Both the position numbers and the translations under genes were made by a program. From positions 1 to 64,000 of the forward strand of contig NZ_JAIVAE010000003.1 in the NCBI RefSeq assembly GCF_020171785.1: a stretch of 64,000 bases of DNA. Direction: 5' to 3'. The notes beneath the pieces are model-generated. The model searched no databases and was not told where the DNA came from. It was given only the letters and a program-made list of their open reading frames with translations. Origin of the DNA: Guptibacillus hwajinpoensis (GTDB taxonomy: Bacteria > Bacillota > Bacilli > Bacillales > Guptibacillaceae). Positions 35,006-44,551 of this stretch are shown here, piece by piece (position 1 is the stretch's first letter; the number at the start of each line of letters is the position of its first letter).

Positions 35006-36286
35006 ATGGCAGATCTTAGAACGAATCTTGCGGGGATTACTTCACCGAACCCATTTTGGCTCGCATCTGCACCACCTACGAACTCAGGCTATCAAGTGCA
35101 GCGTGCGTTTGAAGCAGGATGGGGAGGAGCTGTTTGGAAAACGTTAGGGGATCCAATTCTAAATGTTTCTTCAAGATACGCAGCCGTTCACTTTAATGGG
35201 CAGCGCGTAGCTGGATTTAATAATATTGAGCTCATTACAGACCGACCGCTGGAAGTGAATTTGAAGGAAATCTATGAAACGAAGAAAAAGTTTCCGAATC
35301 ATGCTGTTGTTGCTTCGTTGATGGTTGAGCCCAATCAAGAAGCATGGCATGAAATCGTTAAAAAGACAGAGGCCGCAGGTGTAGATGGTCTAGAACTAAA
35401 CTTTGGTTGTCCTCATGGAATGGCTGAACGAGGAATGGGGTCTGCTTCTGGGCAAGTGCCTGAACTTGTAGAAAAACAAACCTATTGGGCAAAAGAAGCG
35501 GCTGAAACACCAGTTATTGTTAAGTTAACACCTAATATTACGGATATTACCGCTACGGCTGAGGCTGCCGTTAGGGGTGGAGCAGATGCAGTAAGCATGA
35601 TTAATACGATTAATAGCCTTGCTGGAGTGGATATTGATACGTGGCGACCGATTCCGCATGTTGGAGGAAAAGGCGCACATGGTGGCTATTGTGGACCTGC
35701 CGTGAAGCCGATCGCATTAAACATGGTCAGTGAATGTGCAAGAAATAGTCGTATTAATGTCCCGATATCTGGAATGGGCGGGGTGTCAAACTGGCAGAAT
35801 GCGATTGAATTTATGTTGATGGGCGCAAGCAATGTCCAGATTTGTACTGCAGCGATGCACCACGGTTTTCGTATTGTCGAAGATCTGATCGACGGTTTGT
35901 CTACGTATCTTGATGAAAGAGGCATCCTTTCAGTTCAAGATATTATTGGAAAATCTGTTCCTACCTTTTCAGACTGGGGAAACCTCGACCTCAATTACAA
36001 AGTTGTCGCGCGGATTAATAATGACGTTTGCATTAATTGCAATAAATGTCACATTGCCTGCGAAGACACTTCTCATCAATGTATTGATATGTTAAAAGAT
36101 CCAAAAGGACATGCCATTCTTCAAGTAAGAGAAGAAGATTGTGTTGGCTGTAATTTATGTTCAATCGTCTGTCCAGTTGATGGTGCAATTGATATGGTTG
36201 AGCTAAAAAGTGACTTGCCACCGATGACCTGGAATGAACGCCAATCGCTCATTACTTCGCTTAAAGATTATAAAGTTACAAAATAA
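35006..36286 (+). CDS. preA: NAD-dependent dihydropyrimidine dehydrogenase, PreA subunit
   Basis: I choose ATG 35006 (MADLRTN), 7 nt after GGGG; ATG 35003 is equally possible. About 426 aa. The FMN TIM barrel is followed by two 4Fe-4S motifs (CINCNKCHIAC, CVGCNLCSIVCP). The catalytic loop is NFGCPHGMAERGMG, with the catalytic Cys, and the GPAVKPIAL segment is typical of PreA/DPD. It reduces uracil to 5,6-dihydrouracil as a PreTA complex. Confidence 0.94.
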   Translation: MADLRTNLAGITSPNPFWLASAPPTNSGYQVQRAFEAGWGGAVWKTLGDPILNVSSRYAAVHFNGQRVAGFNNIELITDRPLEVNLKEIYETKKKFPNHAVVASLMVEPNQEAWHEIVKKTEAAGVDGLELNFGCPHGMAERGMGSASGQVPELVEKQTYWAKEAAETPVIVKLTPNITDITATAEAAVRGGADAVSMINTINSLAGVDIDTWRPIPHVGGKGAHGGYCGPAVKPIALNMVSECARNSRINVPISGMGGVSNWQNAIEFMLMGASNVQICTAAMHHGFRIVEDLIDGLSTYLDERGILSVQDIIGKSVPTFSDWGNLDLNYKVVARINNDVCINCNKCHIACEDTSHQCIDMLKDPKGHAILQVREEDCVGCNLCSIVCPVDGAIDMVELKSDLPPMTWNERQSLITSLKDYKVTK

Positions 36287-36301
36287 ATAGGAGGGTTTTT
36301 T

Positions 36302-37720
36302 ATGAAAAAAATCATTCGCAATGGAACAATTGTAACGGCAAGTGAAACGTATCAGGCAGATATTCTTATATCAGATGGCGTGATATCTTCTATCGGAAAA
36401 AGCATTGAAGTGGAGGGTGCTGAAGTTGTTGATGCTACGGATCGCTATGTTTTTCCAGGCGGTATTGACCCCCATACACATCTGGAAATGCCATTTGGAG
36501 GCACAGTAACAAAAGACGATTTTGAGACTGGAACGATAGCGGCAGCGTTTGGCGGAACAACCTCGGTCATTGATTTTTGTCTCACTGAAAAAGGAAAACC
36601 ACTTTCTCACGCAATTAAAACATGGCACGACAAATCAAAAGATAAATCGGTGATTGATTATAGCTTTCATTTAATGATTAGTGAAATTAATGATGAGGTA
36701 TTAGATCAATTACCTGCTGTGATCAATCAAGAAGGAATTACATCTTTTAAAGTATTTATGGCCTATAAAAACGTCTTTCAAGCTGACGATGAAACCCTTT
36801 ATCGTACGCTATTAGCTGCGAAAGAACATGGAGCGCTAGTTATGGTTCACGCCGAAAATGGAGATGTTATCGAATATTTAACGAAAGAAGCGTTAGCCAA
36901 AGGACAGACAGAGCCGATTTATCATGCTCTTACAAGGCCACCGGAAGTTGAAGGAGAGGCGACTGGGCGTGCTGCACAATTAACAGGACTCGCTTCTTCT
37001 CAATTATATGTCGTTCACGTAAGTTGTCAGGAAGCGGCGGATAAGATTGCGGAAGCAAGAAAGAAAGGTTATGACATACATGGAGAAACGTGCCCACAAT
37101 ACCTTGTTTTAGACCAATCGTACTTAGAGAAACCGAACTTCGAAGGCGCAAAATATGTGTGGAGTCCGCCCCTTAGGGAAAAATGGAATCAGGATGCGCT
37201 CTGGAATGCACTTAGAACGGGACAGCTAGAAACCATTGGCTCGGATCAGTGCTCTTTTGACTTTAATGGTCAAAAAGATTTAGGAAGAGATGATTTTACC
37301 AAAATACCAAATGGCGGACCAATGATTGAAGATCGATTTAGCATTCTTTTTTCAGAAGGGGTTCGAAAAGGTAGGATTTCATTAAACAAATTTGTTGATA
37401 TTACTTCTACAAAATCAGCTAAGCTATTTGGGTTATTTCCAAAGAAAGGAACCATTTCGATTGGAGCAGATGCGGATTTAGTCATTTTTAATCCAGAAAC
37501 AAAACGAAAAATTTCTGCCGACACACACCATATGGCAGTTGACTACAATGCATTCGAAGGGATGGAAGTGACTGGTGAACCTGAAACAGTACTAGTAAGA
37601 GGAGAGTTTGTTATCAAAAACAAACAATTTGTAGGAACACCGGGTTCAGGACAGTATCTGAAACGAGCAAAGTATGGCAAGACGACAAATATGACAGACA
37701 AGCCGATGATGATCCAGTAA
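36302..37720 (+). CDS. hydA: dihydropyrimidinase (D-hydantoinase)
   Basis: 472 aa, ATG after GGAGGG and 15 nt after preA. An amidohydrolase with the HTH of metal site 1 (GIDPHTHLEMPFGG), the carbamylated Lys in SFKVFMAYKN, His in MVHAENGD and VVHVSC, and the Asp in IGSDQCSF. Opens dihydrouracil to N-carbamoyl-beta-alanine. Length and motifs are standard, and the operon context makes dihydropyrimidinase rather than allantoinase the best call. Confidence 0.94.
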   Translation: MKKIIRNGTIVTASETYQADILISDGVISSIGKSIEVEGAEVVDATDRYVFPGGIDPHTHLEMPFGGTVTKDDFETGTIAAAFGGTTSVIDFCLTEKGKPLSHAIKTWHDKSKDKSVIDYSFHLMISEINDEVLDQLPAVINQEGITSFKVFMAYKNVFQADDETLYRTLLAAKEHGALVMVHAENGDVIEYLTKEALAKGQTEPIYHALTRPPEVEGEATGRAAQLTGLASSQLYVVHVSCQEAADKIAEARKKGYDIHGETCPQYLVLDQSYLEKPNFEGAKYVWSPPLREKWNQDALWNALRTGQLETIGSDQCSFDFNGQKDLGRDDFTKIPNGGPMIEDRFSILFSEGVRKGRISLNKFVDITSTKSAKLFGLFPKKGTISIGADADLVIFNPETKRKISADTHHMAVDYNAFEGMEVTGEPETVLVRGEFVIKNKQFVGTPGSGQYLKRAKYGKTTNMTDKPMMIQ

Positions 37721-37744
37721 GAGACTGAAAAAGGAGATAGCTGA

Positions 37745-39226
37745 ATGAAAAAAGAGGAAAGCTATTTAAAATCACCGGACCTTTTGCCAATTGCTCATAA
37801 GGATAAAAAGATCGGGACTGGCGGGTTTGCCATGATGTGGGTTGGGATGGCTGTTGTGCTTGCAGCGTTTGCAATTGGTGGAGCAGGGGTTCAATCCTTA
37901 TCACTAACATGGGTCGTGGTTGCAACGATTATTGGAACGATTGGAATTGGGTTGTTTATTACGGTAATAGGTGATATTGGCATTGAACATGGGTTATCTT
38001 TTCCCGTTTATATGAGAGCGCCTTTTGGAACGATTGGAACCCATATACCCTCAATCGTTAGAGGACTTGCAGCATCATTCTGGTTTGGCATCAACACTTA
38101 CTTTGGCGCAACCGCGATGAATGCAATTTTAAACGTTCTATTTGGATTTGATAACTGGTTCGTCTGTTTCCTTATTTTTGCTACTGTTCAGCTTGTTAAT
38201 ACAGCGCTAGGCATTAAAGCTGTGGAACGATTCGCAGATCTTGCCGCACCGGTTATTATCATTATTTCGGTTTGGATGTACGCATCTCTTTCAGAACAAG
38301 CCATTTCTCAAGGTAGAGAAGTGTGGGCTTGGATTGAAAGTCCCGTAACAGGTGGCGCTGCAGTAACTGCTTTTCTCGTCGTCATCTTTAGTAATATGGG
38401 ATTTTGGGCAACGATTTCAGCTGACATTCCATCGATCTCTCGCTTCATTAAAGCCCCTAAATTTGAACGAAACTGGGTAAAAAGAAATAAAGGAACACTT
38501 GTCGGTAGTATGGTTGCGCTACCGATTACCCAGACCTTCATGGTCGTAATCGGTGGTGTGTCTTACATTGCTGTATCAAATTACGATCCAGTCGTTGCGT
38601 TACAAGAAGCCGCGACAGGTTTGGTTCTAGGTGTCCTTCTATTAATGATTGTTCTTGCACAGTGGTCAACAAATGTTTCTGCAAATCTTGTGCCAGCTGC
38701 AACAATTTTTTCAAATGTTGGAGGCCCGAGAGTACCGTTTTGGGCTGGGGTATTCATTGCCGGTATTGTTGGATCGGTTGTTCAGCCTTGGAGTCTATTT
38801 AATATACTTATCCCTATTCTATTGATCGTGGGCGGGATCTTATCCGCTATCGTTGGTATTCTCTTTGCTGACTATTATCTTTTACGCAAAAGACGCGTAA
38901 ATGTGCCAGACTTGTATGAGAAAGATGGCCAGTATCGCTATATGAACGGTGTTAATGCTGCTGGTTTTATCGCCTGGTTCATCGGGGGATTAGCTGCTTA
39001 TTTCCTTTCTAACTACTCGTTTTTAGTCGGTTTTCTCGTAGGCGCTGGCACTTATTATGTATTAGCAAAGTACTGGTGGTTCAAAAAATACAAACAAGCA
39101 GAAATGCTGGATCCAAGTGATGAGAAATTTCTCGGCATTACAGTTGGGCGTGATTGGATCATCGGCAGTGACAGCGAATCGCAAGCTGTGCAAGAAGTCG
39201 GTAGTGGACTTGATGAAAGGAGGTAA
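37745..39226 (+). CDS. NCS1-family nucleobase:cation symporter
   Basis: 493 aa, ATG after AAGGAGA. About 12 membrane helices with NCS1 landmarks: the TM1 region MMWVGMAVVLAAFAIGGAG, the GLSFPVYMRAPFGTIG loop, and AASFWFGINTYFGATAMNAIL in TM3. NCS1 carriers import uracil, cytosine, allantoin or hydantoins with Na+ or H+. Its place after hydA makes uracil, thymine, dihydropyrimidine or hydantoin the likely cargo. Confidence 0.88.
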   Translation: MKKEESYLKSPDLLPIAHKDKKIGTGGFAMMWVGMAVVLAAFAIGGAGVQSLSLTWVVVATIIGTIGIGLFITVIGDIGIEHGLSFPVYMRAPFGTIGTHIPSIVRGLAASFWFGINTYFGATAMNAILNVLFGFDNWFVCFLIFATVQLVNTALGIKAVERFADLAAPVIIIISVWMYASLSEQAISQGREVWAWIESPVTGGAAVTAFLVVIFSNMGFWATISADIPSISRFIKAPKFERNWVKRNKGTLVGSMVALPITQTFMVVIGGVSYIAVSNYDPVVALQEAATGLVLGVLLLMIVLAQWSTNVSANLVPAATIFSNVGGPRVPFWAGVFIAGIVGSVVQPWSLFNILIPILLIVGGILSAIVGILFADYYLLRKRRVNVPDLYEKDGQYRYMNGVNAAGFIAWFIGGLAAYFLSNYSFLVGFLVGAGTYYVLAKYWWFKKYKQAEMLDPSDEKFLGITVGRDWIIGSDSESQAVQEVGSGLDERR

Positions 39227-39230
39227 GGTG

Positions 39231-39461
39231 ATGAAAGAACATCAGCATTACTTAATTGAACGCGAGAAGATCGACTATTTTATAGATCGTGGCTATCGTA
39301 TAAATGGAATTACGGAAAATTTAAGTGGAGCATTCATCGAGTTTGTTCTAAAGGACGTAAAGTCAGGTGAAATTTCGAATGAAATTCTTCATATTCAGAC
39401 AGCAAATGGGAGAAAATATTTCTCAGCTCTTCTATTAAAACAGATCCAATCCGTTACTTAA
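39231..39461 (+). CDS. unknown small protein 1 of the pyrimidine locus, 76 aa
   Basis: I choose ATG 39231 because AAAGGAGGT sits 6 nt upstream; the longer frame upstream overlaps the permease and lacks a ribosome site. The protein reads KIDYFIDRGYRINGITENLSGAFIEF... with alternating hydrophobic strands, probably a small alpha/beta fold. No signal peptide, membrane helix or cysteine. I do not recognise it. It is 4 nt from the permease stop and 14 nt from the next gene, so it is part of the operon. Confidence 0.8.
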   Translation: MKEHQHYLIEREKIDYFIDRGYRINGITENLSGAFIEFVLKDVKSGEISNEILHIQTANGRKYFSALLLKQIQSVT

Positions 39462-39475
39462 GGAGGAGGGAAGAG

Positions 39476-39718
39476 ATGGAGTACAACTTGTATTCAAAAG
39501 ATAGCGCCTATCCATGTGAAGTGACAATCGATGAGGAAAACGGTCGCTATATGATAAGAAAAGCGGATACGAGCGGAGAAATATTCAATTCAGCAGCGGA
39601 ATTAACTTCATGGATTCGATCCAATTGGAAAGAGACGGACTTTCGAAGTAAAAAACAGTATTATTATCTCATGGAACTATTAGATGAATATGAATGGGAA
39701 ATAGAATCCGGGCAATAG
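39476..39718 (+). CDS. unknown small protein 2 of the pyrimidine locus, 80 aa
   Basis: ATG after AAGGAGGAGGG. The sequence is acidic and aromatic-rich: an N-terminal beta portion (NLYSKDSAYPCEVTID), a middle helix with SWIRSNW, and a C-terminal helix (YYYLMELLDEYEWEIESG). Soluble, one Cys. I cannot assign a family. Last gene before the terminator, whose hairpin loop is its own stop codon. Confidence 0.8.
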   Translation: MEYNLYSKDSAYPCEVTIDEENGRYMIRKADTSGEIFNSAAELTSWIRSNWKETDFRSKKQYYYLMELLDEYEWEIESGQ

Positions 39719-39736
39719 TTGCCCGGTGTTTTTTAT
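39708..39736 (+). terminator. intrinsic terminator overlapping the stop codon
   Basis: A perfect 8-bp stem (39708-39715 with 39719-39726); its 3-nt loop is the TAG stop of the small gene. A T6 run follows. It ends the catabolic operon ahead of pucR. Confidence 0.85.
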
Positions 39737-39865
39737 TTATTATTTAAATTTCATATACCGTACTAAAATTAAATAAATAAAATCTGGCATTATGACTAAT
39801 TGTGTCACAATATAGAGAATAAGTAGAAATGATTTTGATCATATAGTAAAGTTATTCTCACGAGA

Positions 39866-39879
39866 TGTAAGCGCTAACA
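39866..39879. promoter_or_regulatory. catabolite-responsive element (cre)
   Basis: TGTAAGCGCTAACA is a full match to the cre consensus TGWNANCGNTNWCA. It lies 98 bp ahead of pucR, implying CcpA repression of the regulator when preferred carbon sources are present. Confidence 0.72.
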
Positions 39880-39976
39880 TAAATGATGACTGAAAGATAA
39901 TCTTCCACAATTCCCCATCATTACAAAACTTCATGGTTAGATTAATCATATAATCTTCAGAATAGGAAGTGATCGG

Positions 39977-41575
39977 ATGCTGCGAATGACCAGTTTAACA
40001 GTCCATGAAGTGTTAGAAAGAGATCATTTTCAACATGCTACTGTCATAGCTGGTAAAGAAGGCTTAACTCGACGGATTAAATGGGTGCACGTGATGGAAG
40101 TAACGAGTGTGAAACAGCTTTTACATGGAGAAGAATTAATTCTATCGACTGGCTTTGTATGGAAAGATAATGTGCAGGTTTTTCGTTCGATCGTAAAACA
40201 ATTGATCCAAAGTTATGCTGCAGGTCTTTGTATTGAAATTGGTACATATATGGATCATATCCCCTTAGAAATTATCGAACTTGCTAATCAACATCAATTC
40301 CCCATCATTGTATTTACAAAAGAAGTTCGCTTTGTAGATATCACCCAAGATCTTCACTCCCTTTTAATTGCCCATCATTATCAAATGATTTCAGATCTCG
40401 AACAATTTTCACAAGAGCTAAACCGTCTCCTTCTTCTTCCTGGATGTTTAACGAAGATTTTATCGCTATTGTCTATAAAAACAGGTATGCAGGTCATTTA
40501 TAATCCAAAAGAAGCAGCCCCTATTTTTGTGCCAGAAGCGACAGAAGAAAAACGAGAAACTTTCATGCATTTTCTGAAAATTCAACCTGACGGGAAAGGG
40601 CTCGTACTTCAACCCGTTCGTGCAATGGATTATCATTTTGCAAACCTTAGTCTTGTACCAGCACAGCATGCGTCCGTCTCAGATTATGACATGTTACTAC
40701 TTGATCGTAGCGCAACCGCAATTGCTCAATATCTTCTTCGAGAGCTATATATTGAAGAAAAGAAGCGAGCATTAGAGACAGAGTGGTTATATGACTGGCT
40801 TGAAGGCAAGCACACAGAAGAGCGAATTTTGTCTTATCTCGTTGACGTAGACGAAACGCTCATCCCACGTGGACTTCATGTATGTACATGCAAATTTAAA
40901 AAGCCACATGATTCATACACATCTTCTCAAATGACGTATTTTATGCTCCTTATGCGCTCAATGTTTGAGCAGGAAGGTTTTTTTATATTATCGTTAACAA
41001 CTCGGAATAAGCTGATCATTATTGTACTAAATCGGCGGACAGAAGAAAATGTGGAAGAACGATTACGTGAAGCTTTTAAACGCTTTCTACAAAGTGATAT
41101 TTTACAGAAAGAAACTGTCCCAGAAGTTGAAAAAATCGGGGTTGGGAAACATGTCCGATTATTAAAAGACATGCACAGAAGCTATGATTCGTCGCTTGAA
41201 ACCATCACGATGAATGACAAGATGTCGATAAACCCTTCCCTCGTTACCTATTACAACGACTTTCATATCTACCGTATGATCTTCCACCTAGCTAAAGGAA
41301 AAGAGCTAAATGAGTTTATGTATGATTATTTAGATCCGGTTATTGAATATGATGTAAAGAACAATAGTAATCTTTTAAACACCTTAAAAGTCTATATGTG
41401 TTGTAATGGGTCAAAAAAGGAAACTGCTGAACAACTCTATGTAGTGAGACAAACACTCTATCATCGATTAGAAAAACTAGAGGAATTACTTGGTCCAGAT
41501 TTCATGTGTTCACCGAAACGTTTAGCAATCGAATTCGCTATTCATGCATACAGTTATTTAAAACAGCAGGGTTAA
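39977..41575 (+). CDS. pucR: PucR-family transcriptional regulator
   Basis: 532 aa, ATG preceded by AGGAAGTGAT. The N-terminal PucR-type sensor domain (LTVHEVLERDHFQHATVIAGKEG... HGEELILSTG) is followed by a GGDEF-like middle region. The C-terminal HTH_30 (NGSKKETAEQLYVVRQTLYHRLEKLEELLG) binds DNA. Members control purine, allantoin, pyrimidine or hydantoin catabolism in Firmicutes. Position between the catabolic operon and mmsA suggests it controls both sides, sensing a pathway intermediate. A cre site lies upstream. Confidence 0.9.
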   Translation: MLRMTSLTVHEVLERDHFQHATVIAGKEGLTRRIKWVHVMEVTSVKQLLHGEELILSTGFVWKDNVQVFRSIVKQLIQSYAAGLCIEIGTYMDHIPLEIIELANQHQFPIIVFTKEVRFVDITQDLHSLLIAHHYQMISDLEQFSQELNRLLLLPGCLTKILSLLSIKTGMQVIYNPKEAAPIFVPEATEEKRETFMHFLKIQPDGKGLVLQPVRAMDYHFANLSLVPAQHASVSDYDMLLLDRSATAIAQYLLRELYIEEKKRALETEWLYDWLEGKHTEERILSYLVDVDETLIPRGLHVCTCKFKKPHDSYTSSQMTYFMLLMRSMFEQEGFFILSLTTRNKLIIIVLNRRTEENVEERLREAFKRFLQSDILQKETVPEVEKIGVGKHVRLLKDMHRSYDSSLETITMNDKMSINPSLVTYYNDFHIYRMIFHLAKGKELNEFMYDYLDPVIEYDVKNNSNLLNTLKVYMCCNGSKKETAEQLYVVRQTLYHRLEKLEELLGPDFMCSPKRLAIEFAIHAYSYLKQQG

Positions 41576-41684
41576 ATGTGCAACGTGTACAAAACGTAGT
41601 ATATCCATGTTACGTTTTGTCTAATGAATGAAAGCCATTACATCCCCTACAATGAAAATAGGAAAGATTAAAGGAGGGCATGTG

Positions 41685-43151
41685 ATGACTGTTGTAAAAA
41701 AAGAAACCACTTTATTAAAAAACTTTGTTAACGGAGAATGGGTGAGCGCCAAAAGTAAAGATACGCTTGAGGTACCAAATCCTGCAACGGATGAAAACCT
41801 AGCATTTGTGCCACTGTCTTCAAAAGAGGACGTGGATCTTGCGGTTAGTGCAGCATCAGCTGCCTTTCAAACATGGAGTAAAGTACCTGTTCCGAAGAGG
41901 GCACGTATCCTTTTCAAATATCACTCCCTTTTAATGAAACACCATGATGATCTAGCAGAACTAGTTGTAAAAGAAAATGGTAAAAGCTTTAAAGAAGCTC
42001 ATGGAGAAGTGCTTCGAGGTATTGAGTGTGTAGAGTTTGCAACAGGTGCCCCTTCTTTATTGATGGGAGACAATCTGTCGACGATTGCAGAAAATATTGA
42101 TTCAGAAATGTTCCGTTATCCAGTAGGAGTAGTCGGAGGGATTACACCTTTTAACTTTCCAATGATGGTGCCACATTGGATGTTTCCACTTGCGATCGCG
42201 TGTGGGAATACGTTTGTCTTAAAGCCTTCTGAACGAACGCCAATTCTAGCTAATCGTATGGCTGAATTATTAACAGAAGCAGGATTACCAAAAGGCGTAT
42301 TTAATATCGTGCACGGTGCACATGACGTTGTAAATGGGTTATTAGAACATGATGACATAAAAGCTATTTCATTTGTCGGATCCCAACCGGTTGCTAAATA
42401 TGTCTATGAAGAAGCTGCCTCTCGTGGTAAAAGAGTGCAGGCCCTTTCTGGAGCCAAAAATCATCATATTGTTATGCCAGATGCTGATATTGAGAAAGCT
42501 GTACAACAAGTCATAAGTTCAACATTTGGTAGTGCTGGACAGCGTTGTATGGCTTGTAGTGCCGTTGTAATTGTTGGAGACGGTGAGTCATTTATATCTG
42601 CACTTAAAGAAAAAGCAGATGATTTAAAAATGGGAAATGGTTTAGATGAAGAAGTTCTACTAACTCCTGTTATCCGAAAATCTCATCGAGAAAAAGTGCT
42701 AGGTTATATCGATAAAGGATTAGAAGAAGGGGCAGCGTTAATTCGTGATGGTCGTATGGATATGGATGCTCACGAAGAAGGGAACTTTCTTGGACCAACA
42801 ATATTTGATGAAGTAACGCCTGATATGACGATTGCGAAAGAAGAAATATTCGCACCTGTTCTAAGCTTGCTACATGCAGATTCGATCGATGCCGCTCTCG
42901 GCATTCTTCGTAAATCACGATATGGAAATGGTGCGACGATTTATACGAAAGATGCAGGTGTAATTAGGCAATTCCGTGAAGAAGCAGATGCGGGGATGCT
43001 TGGTGTTAATGTTGGTGTACCAGCGCCTATGGCTTTTTTCCCTTTTTCAGGATGGAAAGATTCTTTCTATGGGGATCTGCATGCAAATGGAAAAGATGGT
43101 GTCAATTTTTATACAAGAAGAAAAATGATTACAACTCGTTTTGACTACTAG
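41685..43151 (+). CDS. mmsA: methylmalonate/malonate-semialdehyde dehydrogenase (CoA-acylating)
   Basis: I choose ATG 41685, which follows AAAGGAGGGC; in-frame codons further up lack a site. 488 aa. Aldehyde dehydrogenase with the MMSDH blocks PFNFPMMVPHWMFPLAIACGN and SGAKNHHIVMPDAD, and the catalytic Cys in GQRCMA. It oxidises malonate semialdehyde to acetyl-CoA and methylmalonate semialdehyde to propionyl-CoA. With the next gene it completes uracil and thymine breakdown. A myo-inositol role (IolA) is possible, but no iol genes are near. Confidence 0.92.
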   Translation: MTVVKKETTLLKNFVNGEWVSAKSKDTLEVPNPATDENLAFVPLSSKEDVDLAVSAASAAFQTWSKVPVPKRARILFKYHSLLMKHHDDLAELVVKENGKSFKEAHGEVLRGIECVEFATGAPSLLMGDNLSTIAENIDSEMFRYPVGVVGGITPFNFPMMVPHWMFPLAIACGNTFVLKPSERTPILANRMAELLTEAGLPKGVFNIVHGAHDVVNGLLEHDDIKAISFVGSQPVAKYVYEEAASRGKRVQALSGAKNHHIVMPDADIEKAVQQVISSTFGSAGQRCMACSAVVIVGDGESFISALKEKADDLKMGNGLDEEVLLTPVIRKSHREKVLGYIDKGLEEGAALIRDGRMDMDAHEEGNFLGPTIFDEVTPDMTIAKEEIFAPVLSLLHADSIDAALGILRKSRYGNGATIYTKDAGVIRQFREEADAGMLGVNVGVPAPMAFFPFSGWKDSFYGDLHANGKDGVNFYTRRKMITTRFDY

Positions 43152-43166
43152 AGGGGAGTGAAGAGT

Positions 43167-44504
43167 ATGCAAACTGCTCACGAGAATCTTGCAGGAAAAG
43201 ACGAGAAATATGTATGGCATGCGATGCGGCCATATGATCCGAAATCGACAATGGTCATTGAAAAAGCAAAAGGCGCGTGGTTATCTGATTACGATGGGAA
43301 TCAATTTCTTGATGCTATGGCGGGTCTTTGGTGTGTGAATGTTGGATATGGTCGAGAAGAACTCGCTCAAGCAGCTTTCGATCAGCTTAAAGAACTATCT
43401 TATTATCCCTTAACACATACACATGCTCCGGCGATTAAATTAGCGGAAAAGTTAAATGAAATGCTTGGTGGAGGATATGTCATCTTCTTTTCAAACAGTG
43501 GTTCTGAGGCAAATGAAACTGCATTTAAGATCGCCAGGCAATATCATGAGCAAAAAGGGGAAGGAAGTAGACATAAAATTGTTTCACGCTATCGGGCCTA
43601 TCACGGAAATACGATGGGGTCATTAGCTGCAACCGGTCAGGCACAGCGGAAGTATAAGTATGAACCGCTTGGCCAGGGCTTTTTACATGTGCAACCACCA
43701 GATACGTACCGTGATGTAGAAGACGATCGGGTTGAACTTGCTTCCGTCAAAGCAGTTGACGATCTGATGACCTGGGAACTAAGTCAGACTGTAGCAGCAA
43801 TGATCATGGAACCCATCATCACAGGTGGAGGAATCATCATGCCTCAAAAAGACTACATGAAATCCGTAAAAGAAGTGTGCGAAAAGCACGGTGCTCTTTT
43901 AATCTGTGATGAAGTGATTTGTGGTTTTGGAAGAACAGGAAAAGCATTTGGTTTTATGAATTACGATGTTAAACCTGACATTGTAACAATGGCAAAGGGG
44001 CTAACGAGTGGGTACCTTCCTTTATCAGCTACAGCGGTGAAAGAAGAAATTTATGAGGCATTTAAAGGGAAAGATTCATATGATCACTTTCGTCACATAA
44101 ATACATTCGGAGGTAATCCTGCATCATGCGCACTTGCTCTAAAAAATCTAGAAATAATGGAACGGGAAAAGCTTTTCGAGCGGTCGCAAGAATTAGGAGA
44201 AAAGCTGAAGCGTCAATTAATAGAGCAGTTATCTTCTCATTCCAATGTTGGGGATATCCGTGGGAAAGGGTTGTTGATTGGAATTGAGCTTGTTGAAGAC
44301 AAAAGGACAAAAAAACCGCTTGCCGTGGGGGAACTAAACAAAGTGATCGGTTATTGCAAATCGAAGGGAGTAATTATCGGGAAAAATGGTGACACCGTAG
44401 CAGGTTATAATAATGTGCTTACGATGGCTCCTCCATTAATGATCGAAGAAAAAGACATCGATTTACTTGTTGATACCATTGTAGAAGGAATATCCGATTT
44501 ATAA
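43167..44504 (+). CDS. class III omega-amino acid aminotransferase (beta-alanine/3-aminoisobutyrate type)
   Basis: I choose ATG 43167, spaced 9 nt from GGGGAG; the GTG at 43158 is too close. 445 aa PLP enzyme: glycine loop SNSGSEANETAFK, DEVICGFGRTG with the cofactor-binding Asp, and the Schiff-base Lys in TMAKGLTSGYLPLSA. The HAMRPYDP start and the GLWCVNVGYG segment are typical of omega-amino acid:pyruvate transaminases. It would convert beta-alanine to malonate semialdehyde, the substrate of MmsA encoded just upstream (15-nt gap). Confidence 0.9.
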   Translation: MQTAHENLAGKDEKYVWHAMRPYDPKSTMVIEKAKGAWLSDYDGNQFLDAMAGLWCVNVGYGREELAQAAFDQLKELSYYPLTHTHAPAIKLAEKLNEMLGGGYVIFFSNSGSEANETAFKIARQYHEQKGEGSRHKIVSRYRAYHGNTMGSLAATGQAQRKYKYEPLGQGFLHVQPPDTYRDVEDDRVELASVKAVDDLMTWELSQTVAAMIMEPIITGGGIIMPQKDYMKSVKEVCEKHGALLICDEVICGFGRTGKAFGFMNYDVKPDIVTMAKGLTSGYLPLSATAVKEEIYEAFKGKDSYDHFRHINTFGGNPASCALALKNLEIMEREKLFERSQELGEKLKRQLIEQLSSHSNVGDIRGKGLLIGIELVEDKRTKKPLAVGELNKVIGYCKSKGVIIGKNGDTVAGYNNVLTMAPPLMIEEKDIDLLVDTIVEGISDL

Positions 44505-44529
44505 AGGTGCGCTTCAAGCGCACTTTTTC
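44504..44529 (+). terminator. intrinsic terminator
   Basis: A GC-rich stem GTGCGC/GCGCAC (44507-44523) with a 5-nt loop and five T. It starts at the stop codon of the aminotransferase gene. Confidence 0.8.
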
Positions 44530-44551
44530 CTATGGACTCGTTATAAAAAGA

